A stretch of 48,232 nucleotides of DNA. Origin: Antrihabitans cavernicola. GTDB lineage: Bacteria; Actinomycetota; Actinomycetes; Mycobacteriales; Mycobacteriaceae. Shown here piece after piece: positions 23,931 through 33,006 of this stretch (within the stretch, counting starts at the first letter, position 1; each line of letters opens with the position of its first letter). The DNA lies in NCBI RefSeq assembly GCF_008297975.1, contig NZ_VLNY01000024.1:1-48232 (forward strand). Reading direction: 5' to 3'. The position numbers were made by a program, and so were the translations under genes. The notes beneath the pieces were generated by a model. It was given only the letters and a program-made list of their open reading frames with translations, did not search any database and was not told the DNA's origin.

Positions 23931-24104
23931 CGACGCTTACGGTTTCCCAGCGGATCGGGCGCACAGGTCGGTCGACCTCCACACATCGTGGACGTAGCCA
24001 CCGGGCGCGCAGTGTGCTCGCAACGAACGTTCAGTGTCCGTTCAGGTCCGAGGCGGTATCGTTTGCGCGATGACCGGGGAGTTCCGAACTGCCCACCGAG
24101 TCCG

Positions 24105-25392
24105 ATGATCGACCGGGCTCCCCGATCCGCTGGCGGCACGTCACGGCCGATGTTGAGTGCGTGGCGGTTCGTGACAGTCTTCGGCGCGGTCAGCTTGCTC
24201 GCCGACTTCGTCTACGAAGGTGCCCGATCCATCACCGGTCCCCTGCTGGCCGCCCTCGGCGCGACCGGGCTTGTGGTCGGCGTCGTGACCGGCATCGGCG
24301 AGGCGGCAGCTTTGGGGTTGCGGTTGGTCTCCGGCCCGCTCACCGACCGCACCCAGCGGTTCTGGGCCTGGACCATCGCCGGCTACACCGTGACCGTGAT
24401 CACCGTGCCGGTCCTCGGTATCGCCGGCACGCTCTGGGTTGCGGCCACGCTGGTCATCGCAGAACGGGTCGGCAAGGCGGTCCGTAGCCCTGCCAAGGAC
24501 ACGCTGCTCTCCCACGCCACCAGCGTCACCGGTCGTGGTCGCGGCTTCGCTGTCCACGAGGCCCTCGATCAGATCGGCGCGGGTCATCGGACCGCTCACT
24601 GTGGCGGCCGTCCTCGCGGCCACCGACAACAACTATCGCCCAGCCCTGGGGGTGCTGGCCGCACCCGGCGTCGCCACGCTGGCCTTGCTCGTCTGGTTAC
24701 GGTTGCGCGTACCGGAACCGGCTCGATACGAAACACCAGCAGCCGACGAACTCGACGAACCCATCGCGTCGCCTGCATCGACCGGCGGTCCGCGGCGCGC
24801 CTGGGCTATCGCGCTGCCGCGCGCGTTCTGGCTCTACGTCGGGTTCACTGCGACCACCATGCTCGGCTTCACCACCTTCGGACTGCTCTCGTTTCACATG
24901 GTGACGCGTGGCCTGTTGCCTGTGGCGGCGGTACCTGTTCTCTATGCGGCGGCGATGGTCGCCGACGCGGCTGCGGCGCTCGTCTCGGGCTGGGTTTACG
25001 ACATGATCGGCGCGAAAACCCTTGCTGCGCTGCCTATCCTGTCGGCATTGGTACCGCTGCTGGCATTCTCCGACCACGTCGGGCCAGTGATCGCCGGTGC
25101 GTTGCTGTGGGGTGCCGCGGTCGGGCTGCAAGAGTCCACGCTGCGCGCCGTCATCGCCGACCTCGTCGGTCCTGCGCGCCGCGCCACCGCGTACGGTGTG
25201 TTCGCTGCCGGTCTCGGCGTTGCCACCGCGGTCGGCGGTGGCCTGACCGGGCTGCTCTACGACATCTCGATCACCACGCTGGTCATCACGGTCGTGGCAA
25301 TCCAAATCATGGCGCTCGCAACCGTTGTGGCGGTCCGAATCCGACGTGGACCGAATCGCACGGCTTCCGAATACGAGGATCGGATCACGTGA
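24105..25392 (+). pseudogene. MFS transporter with a single-base frameshift
   Basis: From ATG 24105 (or 24150) the frame encodes the first half of a major facilitator protein: FVTVFGAVSLLADFVYEGAR, SGPLTDRTQRFWAW, ERVGKAVRSPAKDTLLSHAT and EALDQIGA. The protein then continues in another frame: VIGPLTVAAVLAATDNNYRP through to the stop at 25392, supplying the second half. The break lies at the GGG run 24581-24583: deleting one G gives IGAVIGPLTV and a normal transporter of about 428 residues. The ERVGKA.R.PA.D motif is typical of MFS families near resistance and export proteins; the substrate is unknown. It is either inactivated recently or a sequencing error. The stop overlaps the GTG of the YkvA gene. 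Confidence 0.8.
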
Positions 25393-25808
25393 CCGCGGTG
25401 TGTACAACCGTGGCCGCCGTCGCGGCCGGATTCGTCGTACTGTGGCTCACGTTGCTTGTCGGGTTGGCGGTGATACGGCCCACAGACGCGAGCATCCCGG
25501 ACGCGCTGCGCCTGCTTCCGGACACCGTTGTGTTGCTGCGCCGACTCGCCGCCGATCGCGAACTGCCCCGCGGAGTCCGCATACGACTGGCATTGCTGTT
25601 GGTGTATCTGATCCTGCCGATCGACCTCGTCCCCGACTTCATCCCTGTCCTTGGCTACGCCGACGACGCGATCATCGTCGCGGTCACACTGCGCTCCGTT
25701 GCCCGCCGCGCCGGCACGCACGCGCTCGACAAACATTGGCCGGGTACACCCGACGGGCTGCAGGTCGTTCGGCGCCTGGCCGGCGTACCGGATCGACCCG
25801 GGAACTGA
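25389..25808 (+). CDS. YkvA-family (DUF1232) membrane protein
   Basis: A 139-residue protein with an N-terminal membrane helix (VAAVAAGFVVLWLTLLVGLA) and the DUF1232/YkvA signature LLLVYLILPIDLVPDFIPVL followed by GYADDAIIVAVTLRSVARRA. Function is unknown. GTG 25389 overlaps the transporter's TGA (GTGA), so the two are translationally coupled; the intact state of this gene argues that the frameshift upstream is recent or an artefact. Converges with the FHA gene. Confidence 0.85.
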   Translation: MTAVCTTVAAVAAGFVVLWLTLLVGLAVIRPTDASIPDALRLLPDTVVLLRRLAADRELPRGVRIRLALLLVYLILPIDLVPDFIPVLGYADDAIIVAVTLRSVARRAGTHALDKHWPGTPDGLQVVRRLAGVPDRPGN

Positions 25809-25925
25809 AGGTCCCGGCCCATCCACGGGCGAGATGAGTCGCATCGATCAGCTTGTGGAGCCAGTCCCTACGTGCCGCCGACGTTATCGCACGCCGGGTC
25901 GGAGGCGCGGTCGGTCAGCGTCCGG

Positions 25926-26375
25926 TCAGTGGCGTGGGTTGGAAGTGAGATAGGTGAGCCGGAATTTGCCGACACGAATCTCGTCGCCGTCGCTGAGAAC
26001 TGCGGTATCGACAGATTCCCCGTTGCGATACGTTCCGTTCAGGCTACCGACATCGGCGAGCCGGAAACGGTCCCCGTCGCGGCGGAACTCGGCGTGGCGG
26101 CGGCTGACGGTGACGTCGTCGAGGAAGATGTCGCTATCGACGTGCCTGCCGACGGTGATGACCGGCCCGTCGAGTAAGAATTGTGCTCCCCGGTTGGGTC
26201 CGCGTTTCACGATGAGCAGCCCGGCACCGTGCGGGAGCGGGCCGAGCGCGACAGGTCGTGCAGGGTCGGGACCCCGCGATATGTCCTCGTCCATGCCTTC
26301 GAGATCGGCACGGAACTGATCCGTGTGCTCCACCGGCCGACCACTCTCGCCTGCGGGCCCGTTTTTGTCGATCAC
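25926..26375 (-). CDS. GarA-like FHA-domain protein
   Basis: A 149-residue protein whose last 95 residues are a forkhead-associated domain almost superimposable on mycobacterial GarA: LLIVKRGPNRGAQFLLDGP, VGRHVDSDIFLDDVTVSRRH, GSLNGTYRNGESVD and IRVGKFRLTYL. GarA binds and regulates 2-oxoglutarate decarboxylase, NAD-glutamate dehydrogenase and glutamate synthase, switched by Ser/Thr kinase phosphorylation of an N-terminal ETTS motif. Here the equivalent position reads VEHTDQFRADL, with a single Thr in place of the Thr pair. GTG 26375 is chosen (GGAGGA about 9 bases upstream); TTG 26378 or 26381 are alternatives. It could be the only GarA or a paralogue. Confidence 0.85.
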   Translation of the reverse strand: MIDKNGPAGESGRPVEHTDQFRADLEGMDEDISRGPDPARPVALGPLPHGAGLLIVKRGPNRGAQFLLDGPVITVGRHVDSDIFLDDVTVSRRHAEFRRDGDRFRLADVGSLNGTYRNGESVDTAVLSDGDEIRVGKFRLTYLTSNPRH

Positions 26376-26511
26376 CAACAAGTCTCCTCCCGCCGCTTCG
26401 CGGGTTTGCGCTCAGAATACGCCCTGCCCGGAGGTGCCCGCATGACCCATGGTCCTACACGAGCGATGGTGGGATTCCATCGATCAAGGCCCGACCCGAC
26501 GTGACGCAGGC

Positions 26512-27495
26512 TCAGACGCCGAGGGCGGCTGCCAGTGACGGCCAGCTCGCCTCGAGTTGGTCGGTCCAGTACGGCCAGCTGTGTGTTCCGGTGGCGGTGT
26601 GGACGACGGTCGCGGCGATGTGCAACCGATGCAGACGGTCGGCGAACTCGGTGGTGCACTCGTTCACCGCCGCCTCCAGTGCACCACCGGAGACAACGGT
26701 GTTCGCGAGATCCGGAGTGGCCGAGTTTTCGTGCGGTCCAGGCAAACCGGACCCACTCGAGAGGTAGACGAGTTTGCCCCGCAACGCCGGGGCATGGGTC
26801 GCGACATCGTGAGCAACCCAATCCGGATCGTCGATTCGGCCCCACATGTTATCGGCCGTGCCGCCGTGTGTGCCGACGACGAAACGCATCTCGGCTTGCC
26901 CGACAGGATCGCTGGTGCGGTAGCAACCACTGTAGGCGGCGACGGCGCGGTAGAGCGGCCCAGTGCGTTCGGCCAGCATCACCGCCGACTGCCCGCCCAT
27001 CGACAGACCGATGACCGCGTTGGTTCCGCTGCCGCCGAAAGTACGGTCGAAGAGCGGCGGGATCTCTTTGGTGAGCATTGTTTCCCATTTCTGCCGTCCC
27101 AGTACCGGGTCGTCCGATTGCCAGTCGGTGTAGTAGCTGCCGTCACCTCCGACCGGCAGCACGACATTGACGTCCTTGTCGTCGAAGAACGGCACCGCGC
27201 CGCCCTGTGCGGTCCAGTCGTTCTGATCCGGTCGTAAACTGTCGACTCCTTCGAGCAGGTATACGGTCGGCCGCGGTGCGACCGTGTCTTTGGGCAACAG
27301 CAGATCGATCTGCACAACGCGGTGCATTGCCGGCGAGTCGACGAACACCTGGAGCCACCGTGGCGTGACCGCACTGATGTGATCGATCCTCGCCGGTATC
27401 GGATCGACGGTCGGGCTCGCTGCTGCCGGCGCCGTGCCGCAGGTCATCAATGCAATGGCGGCAGCGACCCGCGCCGTCGCTCGGGCGCCGATCAT
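26512..27495 (-). CDS. Antigen 85-type mycolyltransferase/esterase
   Basis: A 327-residue secreted alpha/beta-hydrolase. Signal peptide: VAAAIALMTCGTAPAAA, cleavage near residue 27. Mature protein: VYLLEGVDSLRPDQNDW, VPFFDDKDVNVVLPVGG, YYTDWQSDDPVLG, nucleophile GLSMGG with S165, YSGCYRTSDPVG, DNMWG, LVYLSSGSGLPGP and the catalytic-His segment GTHSWPYW with H305. These match FbpA-C-type enzymes, which transfer mycoloyl groups between trehalose monomycolate and arabinogalactan or trehalose. Start ATG overlaps the stop of the deacetylase gene (ATGA), so the two are coupled. Family certain; acceptor specificity unknown. Confidence 0.92.
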   Translation of the reverse strand: MIGARATARVAAAIALMTCGTAPAAASPTVDPIPARIDHISAVTPRWLQVFVDSPAMHRVVQIDLLLPKDTVAPRPTVYLLEGVDSLRPDQNDWTAQGGAVPFFDDKDVNVVLPVGGDGSYYTDWQSDDPVLGRQKWETMLTKEIPPLFDRTFGGSGTNAVIGLSMGGQSAVMLAERTGPLYRAVAAYSGCYRTSDPVGQAEMRFVVGTHGGTADNMWGRIDDPDWVAHDVATHAPALRGKLVYLSSGSGLPGPHENSATPDLANTVVSGGALEAAVNECTTEFADRLHRLHIAATVVHTATGTHSWPYWTDQLEASWPSLAAALGV

Positions 27496-28367
27496 CGTGG
27501 CGGCACCAAGTGCCAGAGGAGCTCACCGCCGCGACGCGCATGCGATCGTCGGATCATCGCGGCGAGTCGGTTCAGACCGCCGAGCATCGCCGTTTGGCTG
27601 CGGTATTGCCCGATTGCGGCGATCTTGGCCTGCTCGTGACCGCCGACGGGAACGACCTGCGCTGTCCACGTGTGATGATCGCCATCGGTGGGGCTGAGGC
27701 CGAGGAAATCCGACGATGCGGGCCCGCGCGCAGCCCAGGACACCGCCTCGATGGCCAGTCCCGCCCTCGGGGCGGACCACCCCGGTGCGGAGGGCCACGG
27801 AAACGGTGCCGTCGCCGACACCGGATGCCGGCGGCGGCAGCGTTCCGAGATTGCGTAGAATTCCTCGTAGAAGGCGATCCGATCGGTCGCGTCGGTGCCG
27901 ATGGCGGCCCGCATCGCCGCGACCGAGACCTCGACGTGATCGACATGGTTGCCAATTCCCAGCGGCGCCAGCATCGTCACTACGGGATCGGCCAGCACCT
28001 CGCGAATACCGGATTCGATCGTGTCCAGTTCGCCGAACCCGGCGACGCTGCTCGGTGTTCTGAAGACCTGTATGGGCCGAGCCAGCGGGGGGTTGCGAAA
28101 GAGGCGTTCGCGCAATCCCATCCGGCTACGGTCGGCGCCGAGCAGCGCGAGGGCTCGATCGTCTTCGCCGCGTCGTACTCCGTAGTCACCGAAGACTCGC
28201 CGCCGCCCGCGCAATGTGGTCGGCGGTGGGCCGTCGCTGTAGACGGAGATGACGTGCACCGATCGTCGCGCAGCAGTCCGACGTCCGATCAGGGCACCGA
28301 CCGCGAGCACCGCGTCATCGAGGTGCGGTGACAGGATGTACAGGGGCCCGGGCCCGTCGACAATCAC
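27492..28367 (-). CDS. PIG-L/LmbE family deacetylase
   Basis: A 291-residue protein of the zinc-dependent PIG-L family, which removes N-acetyl groups from sugars (as MshB and the GlcNAc-PI deacetylase do). The signature AHPDD appears as SPHLDD with H15, D17 and D18; the third zinc ligand lies in GNHVDHVEV (H144, with H141). Other family segments: VHVISVYSDG and RIAFYEEFYA. Starts with GTG at 28367; 62 bases separate it from the divergent glycosyltransferase. Overlaps the mycolyltransferase start by four bases, so envelope glycolipid remodelling is a plausible shared role (inference). Too divergent to call MshB or Mca. Confidence 0.85.
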   Translation of the reverse strand: MIVDGPGPLYILSPHLDDAVLAVGALIGRRTAARRSVHVISVYSDGPPPTTLRGRRRVFGDYGVRRGEDDRALALLGADRSRMGLRERLFRNPPLARPIQVFRTPSSVAGFGELDTIESGIREVLADPVVTMLAPLGIGNHVDHVEVSVAAMRAAIGTDATDRIAFYEEFYAISERCRRRHPVSATAPFPWPSAPGWSAPRAGLAIEAVSWAARGPASSDFLGLSPTDGDHHTWTAQVVPVGGHEQAKIAAIGQYRSQTAMLGGLNRLAAMIRRSHARRGGELLWHLVPPR

Positions 28368-28429
28368 CAGAAGCTGCCTTCGTGGTTACTACGCTGGCGA
28401 TCGCGTGCCGCCGTTCGAAGGATATGTCC

Positions 28430-29542
28430 ATGCGCGTCCTGATCGTAGCGTTACCGCTGATCGGCCACCTGTTCCCGATGATGCCTCTCGCGGTCGAACT
28501 GGCGTCGTCCGGACACGACGTCCGCATCGCCACCGGTGGCGATGCCGTGCTCGCCCGCGACAGTGGGATCGCCGTCGAGGACATCTGGCCGCTACCCCGG
28601 TCCAACTTCGGTGGGGCGGCGGTGCGCGCGCTGGCGTTGCACCCGCAACGGGCATTGCGCGGCATGCGCGGCATCGCCGACCCGCAGGCCGCCGGACGAG
28701 TCTTCGCCGTCGTCAACCGGCCGATGATCGAGCCGGTATTCGCTCTCGCCCGCCGATTTGCGCCCGATGTCATCGTGCACGAGCCGTACGCGGCGGCCGG
28801 AGCCATCGCCGCCGCACGGCTGGGCATTGCGTCGGTGTTGCACAACATCGCCCTCATCGACGGGGCCGCCCTGCTCGAACAGATCCTGCTCCGCCTCGGT
28901 GCCCGCGCCGCACCGGCACAGGCTTTTGCGGCGACACTCTCGATCGCACCACCGAGCATGCTCACGGTGCCCGGCTTGCCGATGCGATACGCCCCGTATT
29001 CCTCACCCGGCTCCACCGCACCGCCGTGGCTGCACGAGTCCGCAACCCGGCCTCGCATCCTGGTGACTCGCAGCACGATGCTCGGCGACGGACCGAACGC
29101 GATGCTCGATTCCGTCCTGCGGGCAGCACCGCAGGTGGACGCGGAGATCGTGATCGTCCGACCCAACGATCCGATCGTGAACGCGACGCGACTGCCTGCC
29201 AATGTTCGAACGGTGGGCTGGATCCCCCTGTACTCGGTTCTGCACAGCTGTACCGCGATCCTCACGCACGGTGGTGCCGGATCGGTCTACGAAGGGCTCC
29301 GCGCCGGGATCCCGCAACTCGCCACCCCAGCACCGGGCGATCGGGCCTGGACTGCGGCCTTGGTGCAGCAACGCGGTGTCGGGCTTTCGGTCCCGGCCCG
29401 CAAAATCACCGCCACCCACCTGTCCTCGCTGATCAGCGACCCGACGATGGTGAGCGCGGCCCGAGAGGTCGCAGCCGAGATCGCGGCAATGCCGAGCGTC
29501 GAACAAGTGGCCGCCATGTTGACCGCCCAGATCGCGTCATAG
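28430..29542 (+). CDS. GT1-family glycosyltransferase (UGT/macrolide-type)
   Basis: A 370-residue GT-B glycosyltransferase: N-terminal MRVLIVALPLIGHLFPMMPL, ELASSGHDVRIATGG, then DVIVHEPYAAAG, and the C-terminal nucleotide-sugar site VGWIPLYSVLHSCTAILTHG with HGGAGSVYEGLRAGIPQLA. Enzymes of this group glycosylate lipids or small natural products using NDP-sugars. ATG 28430 is preferred to ATG 28424 because GAAGGA lies 7-8 bases before it. It is divergent from the PIG-L deacetylase; the two share a very short promoter region, which links a sugar transferase and a sugar deacetylase (inference). Confidence 0.88.
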   Translation: MRVLIVALPLIGHLFPMMPLAVELASSGHDVRIATGGDAVLARDSGIAVEDIWPLPRSNFGGAAVRALALHPQRALRGMRGIADPQAAGRVFAVVNRPMIEPVFALARRFAPDVIVHEPYAAAGAIAAARLGIASVLHNIALIDGAALLEQILLRLGARAAPAQAFAATLSIAPPSMLTVPGLPMRYAPYSSPGSTAPPWLHESATRPRILVTRSTMLGDGPNAMLDSVLRAAPQVDAEIVIVRPNDPIVNATRLPANVRTVGWIPLYSVLHSCTAILTHGGAGSVYEGLRAGIPQLATPAPGDRAWTAALVQQRGVGLSVPARKITATHLSSLISDPTMVSAAREVAAEIAAMPSVEQVAAMLTAQIAS

Positions 29543-29775
29543 CCGTCACCCTGCTTGCCGAACCTTCGCTTACCGAGACCTTTGCTTACCGAACGTCGCA
29601 ACCGCACGCCTCTCCGCCACAGCACGAACGGCGACGGTGGTTGCTCGGGCACTCGGGTGTCGTGGTTGTCTCCCGGATGATGCCAAGGGGCACGGCAGTG
29701 GGGCGCTCGGCCCGGCCGTCGCGCAGCGAGTTCACCCGGGATCGGTTTCGCAGGATCTTGGCCGCGTCCTCATCG

Positions 29776-30300
29776 TCACCGGACTGGTCGGGCTCCCAGA
29801 TAATCGACTTTGACGCCCTTGTGCAGCAACGTGCAGCGCATATGCGCGAGGGCATAATGCAGGCGAGACTTGATCGTTCCCACGGCGACGTCCACCTCCC
29901 CGGCGACCTCCGTCGGCGTCATGCCCCGAAAATAGGTCAGGACGACGACTTCGCGCTGATTCTTGCTGAGGGCGGCCAGCGCGTCGAAGATGATCCAACG
30001 ATCGAGTACCTGATCGAACCGGTCATCTGCTGGCTGCGGCGGAAGAGCTGCAACGCATACTTCGTGCCTCACGCACGCACTACGGCTGTAGTCGATCGCG
30101 AGGTGGCGGGCAACAGTCCACAGCCACGGGCGCGGTTCACCCCGTGAGCGATCCAGGACTTCCGGATGTTGCCAGGCACGCAGCAGAGTTTCCTGAACAA
30201 TGTCCTCGACACGCGCACGATCGCTTGTCAGACTTCTGGCATAGTCTCGGAGGGCTACTCGCTGCTCGCCGTCGAGCACGCGAAACGACTGCATCGACAT
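29776..30300 (-). CDS. ECF RNA polymerase sigma factor, SigL-like
   Basis: A 174-residue group IV sigma factor. Region 2: YARSLTSDRARVEDIVQETL, LRAWQHPEV, PWLWTVARHLAIDYSRS. Region 4: LAALSKNQREVVVLTYFRGM with TPTEVAGEVDVAVGTIKSRL. The closest match I recall is mycobacterial SigL (QETLLRAWQHPEV, GTVKSRLHYA). ATG 30300 is chosen: AGGAGG lies about 9 bases upstream, whereas ATG 30306 is too close. SigL is normally followed by its zinc-dependent anti-sigma gene rslA; here only about 230 bases of apparently non-coding DNA follow, so the usual partner is missing locally. Confidence 0.88.
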   Translation of the reverse strand: MSMQSFRVLDGEQRVALRDYARSLTSDRARVEDIVQETLLRAWQHPEVLDRSRGEPRPWLWTVARHLAIDYSRSACVRHEVCVAALPPQPADDRFDQVLDRWIIFDALAALSKNQREVVVLTYFRGMTPTEVAGEVDVAVGTIKSRLHYALAHMRCTLLHKGVKVDYLGARPVR

Positions 30301-30644
30301 CGACATGGCCCTCCTCACCTGACCCGGCCTCAGAGTCCATGATGCCCCGTTCGCAGCGATCCGACACCGTCATCCGTGGCTGAACAGGAAAGGGGCGCTT
30401 CGATATTCGCAAACCTCACATCCGAGACTCGAGCCGCCACCCAGCGTAAGAAACCGACGGGCACACGGTGTCCAACTCGTGAATGTGCGTCCGCGCGGAC
30501 AGTCCATGTCGGGTGTCGCTCAACTACCCACGAGAAGAGTCCGCCGGGGCGACGATGCGAGGATGACCCACAAGTCGTGGCCATCCGCCGGCACCCTGGC
30601 ACTGATCGTCGAAACGATCGCACGGCTGGTGCGCAATTCGGGTT
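30301..30644. other. Intergenic region, no gene seen
   Basis: About 340 bases between the sigma factor gene and the methyltransferase at the 3' end of the amine oxidase operon. Both flanking genes are on the minus strand, so this holds the sigma factor promoter and the operon terminator. No distinct motif was identified. Confidence 0.5.
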
Positions 30645-31577
30645 CTAGCGCGGCTTGTCGGCCGAGGCGACCACGTAGTCCAGCCATGTGCCCCAGAACG
30701 AAGCGCCGATGTTTCCCAGGAATATTCGTCCCGCGGGATTCACTCGGGCCATTTCCGGATCACGGAGGCGATTTTTCATGAACGCCGCGTACGGCTTGAA
30801 TACGTGATCACGAATGGAGTACAACTTGACGTTCACGAAACCTGCGTGTTCCATCGCATCTCGGTACTCTGCCAGAGTCGGACGATTCTTCCGATCTGGC
30901 ATGAAAAGCCAATGAACCATGGGGCCAACTGGACGTATCCCGCGCAACCTGGATGACACCTGATCACGAGGAAGCGGGATCATGTCGGCGGTGACGATCC
31001 GTCCACCAGGTTCGAGCACCCGAAAGGCCTCAGCGAAAAACTCGGCCCGAGAGGGGAAATGGAACGCCGATTCCATGGCTGTCACCTTGGTCCCGGAGGA
31101 GTCCGGTCTCGGAATCGAGCTCGCAGAACCGAGCAAGTGCCGAACGGTACCATCGAGTCCTAGTTCCCGAGCCCTGGCGTTCGCGATTTCTATCTGCCCC
31201 GGAGCGACGTTGACTCCGACTATTTCCTTGACATCGAACTCGATGGCCCACACAAAATCTTGATCTCCGTATCCGCAGCCCACATCTATCACGACGTCAT
31301 CCGGGCTCAAATGCGCTTCGTTCGCGACCAGCCGTGCTAGCTCGGTGCACGCCTCATCGAGGGTCTTCGGGCTGTTCGCCCAATACCCGAAATCCTGAAA
31401 CATCGACTCCTCGCCGAAGGATGTCGCGGGCCCGAATCCATTGTCGTACAACAGGCGAGAATATTTCTCCGGAGCTTTGGTTGAGAACGGCAGCGTTGCG
31501 AAACTCGCCCATTCCCGAGCCCAACGTCCTAGCCGCTTCGCCTGCTTCTCGGGCGGACGATAATCAGTAGGTGTCAT
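30645..31577 (-). CDS. SAM-dependent methyltransferase, last gene of the amine oxidase operon
   Basis: A 310-residue class I methyltransferase. SAM motif I is VIDVGCGYGDQDF near residue 96; later motifs are IVGVNVAPGQIEIANARAR and AFRVLEPGGRIVTADMIPL. The pattern (GVNVAPGQ, MESAFHFPSRAEFF, V..ADM) is that of the small-molecule and sterol-type methyltransferases found in natural-product clusters. Start ATG overlaps the stop of amine oxidase 1 (ATGA), so it belongs to the six-gene operon. It probably methylates O, N or C of the pathway product; the site is not predictable. Confidence 0.88.
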   Translation of the reverse strand: MTPTDYRPPEKQAKRLGRWAREWASFATLPFSTKAPEKYSRLLYDNGFGPATSFGEESMFQDFGYWANSPKTLDEACTELARLVANEAHLSPDDVVIDVGCGYGDQDFVWAIEFDVKEIVGVNVAPGQIEIANARARELGLDGTVRHLLGSASSIPRPDSSGTKVTAMESAFHFPSRAEFFAEAFRVLEPGGRIVTADMIPLPRDQVSSRLRGIRPVGPMVHWLFMPDRKNRPTLAEYRDAMEHAGFVNVKLYSIRDHVFKPYAAFMKNRLRDPEMARVNPAGRIFLGNIGASFWGTWLDYVVASADKPR

Positions 31578-32974
31578 ACTGTTCTTCCATTCATTTGCGA
31601 GTACGCCTCGAGATCGAGAATTTCCGTCGCGACCCGCCTACCCGAATCGATGGCACCGCTCATCGAACCATATTCGATGGGAACGGTTTCCGAACCAGCC
31701 CAGTGAATACGTCCGATCGGATTCCGGAGTGCAGCACCGTATTCGGTGAGTAGGCCAGGAGGAGTGCAACCGTGATAGCACCCCCTTGTGTATTCCTCGG
31801 CCATCCAGTCTTTTTCGAACAGCTCGAAGGGCCGCCCGGCGCGTGGACCGAATATGCGCGTGAGCGCGCCGACTACCGCATCACGTCTGGCGGCTCCGGG
31901 CAGGCGTGCGAGTTTTCGTGCGTTCGGACCGGTGACAAATGCAGTGAGGACACCGGGCGATCCGTCAGGTGGCGAGCCATCCATGACCGCCTGTACCGGA
32001 CCGACATGGCTGAGAGCAGTACCTGACAGCTCCTCTTTACGCCAAAACGGTTCGTCGTAAACAGACAGATACTTGATCACCGATCCGGCCGGCAGACGTT
32101 GGGTGAGCTGATCGCGATAGCCCGGAAGAGCGGGTAGATATTCGATACGCGCGGCCAACGGCACCGGCACCGTGATCACCACACGACGACCGACAGCGTC
32201 GAATCCGGGTCCCGTCAGTCGAACACGATCGCGAAACTGCTCGATGCGCCGCACCACCGCACCCAGAAATATTTGCTCCTCGATGTTTTCGGCAAGTCGA
32301 TGCACAAGCCCCTGCGACCCACCGACCAATCGCCGCTCAAGAGATCCACCAGTCACCTTGGTCACAGCACGGTAGCCGCCCAAACCGTTCGAATAGTTCA
32401 AGATATGTAGTAGCGAAATCTCCGTCGCCGGTGCAGCAAATCCCGCTTCAGTCAATAGACTCATGAGCGTACGACCGCCCCGCGTCAACATATTGCGTCG
32501 CATCCAGGACGACAGCGTCTCGCTGTCCCAGCGTCGAGCATGCGGAGCGTCCCAGGGAGTCTCTTCCGGAACTTCTCGCCGCATCCGCTCCAGACGCATT
32601 GCCGCCTGAAAATAGTCGGCAAGTGTGATTGGATTCGCTCGCGGGATTTGACCTTTCCATCGGACAAGTTTGTCGTGTTGGTCGGTCAGCTTGTACCCGC
32701 GGTCGTATTGCTTGTACGACGAGATGCCGACGGCGTCCGCCATTTCGTCGGCAACGGCGCCGCGTCGGCCGATATGCTCACACCCGAATTCGACAATTTT
32801 TCCGTCGCCGATCGGATGGCTCAGTGACCGACCCCCGATTCGGGATCGCGCCTCCAGCACCGCAACAGTTTTTCCGGCGCGGCTGATTTCTCTTGCTGCG
32901 GTGATTCCGGCGAAACCCGCGCCGACGATGACGACATCGGCCTCGATCGACGGATTATCGGTGATATCTCGCAA
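31574..32974 (-). CDS. Flavin amine oxidase 1
   Basis: A 466-residue FAD-dependent amine oxidase: dinucleotide motif VVIVGAGFAGITAAREISRA, LEARSRIGGRSLSH, substrate-domain segments, and the C-terminal FAD segment GRIHWAGSETVPIEYGSMSG followed by AIDSGRRVATEIL. The family includes monoamine oxidases, L-amino acid oxidases and tryptophan oxidases; these oxidise an amine or amino acid to the imine with release of H2O2. It is related to amine oxidase 2 at the other end of the operon but clearly divergent, suggesting two successive oxidations. Located 32 bases after the adenylate-forming enzyme gene and overlapping the methyltransferase. Confidence 0.9.
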   Translation of the reverse strand: MRDITDNPSIEADVVIVGAGFAGITAAREISRAGKTVAVLEARSRIGGRSLSHPIGDGKIVEFGCEHIGRRGAVADEMADAVGISSYKQYDRGYKLTDQHDKLVRWKGQIPRANPITLADYFQAAMRLERMRREVPEETPWDAPHARRWDSETLSSWMRRNMLTRGGRTLMSLLTEAGFAAPATEISLLHILNYSNGLGGYRAVTKVTGGSLERRLVGGSQGLVHRLAENIEEQIFLGAVVRRIEQFRDRVRLTGPGFDAVGRRVVITVPVPLAARIEYLPALPGYRDQLTQRLPAGSVIKYLSVYDEPFWRKEELSGTALSHVGPVQAVMDGSPPDGSPGVLTAFVTGPNARKLARLPGAARRDAVVGALTRIFGPRAGRPFELFEKDWMAEEYTRGCYHGCTPPGLLTEYGAALRNPIGRIHWAGSETVPIEYGSMSGAIDSGRRVATEILDLEAYSQMNGRTV

Positions 32975-33006
32975 TTCTTCCTCCCGGTGTCACAGACGAC
33001 TCTGGA

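Noticed and set aside
23817-25808. Single 663-residue fusion of transporter and YkvA protein
   Set aside because: The middle of that frame is out of phase with the transporter's second half; the apparent fusion results from the frameshift at 24581.
29586-29855. Cys-containing minus-strand ORF after the sigma factor as a possible anti-sigma factor
   Set aside because: It overlaps the sigma factor coding region and lacks the HxxxCxxC pattern and helical domain of zinc anti-sigma factors.
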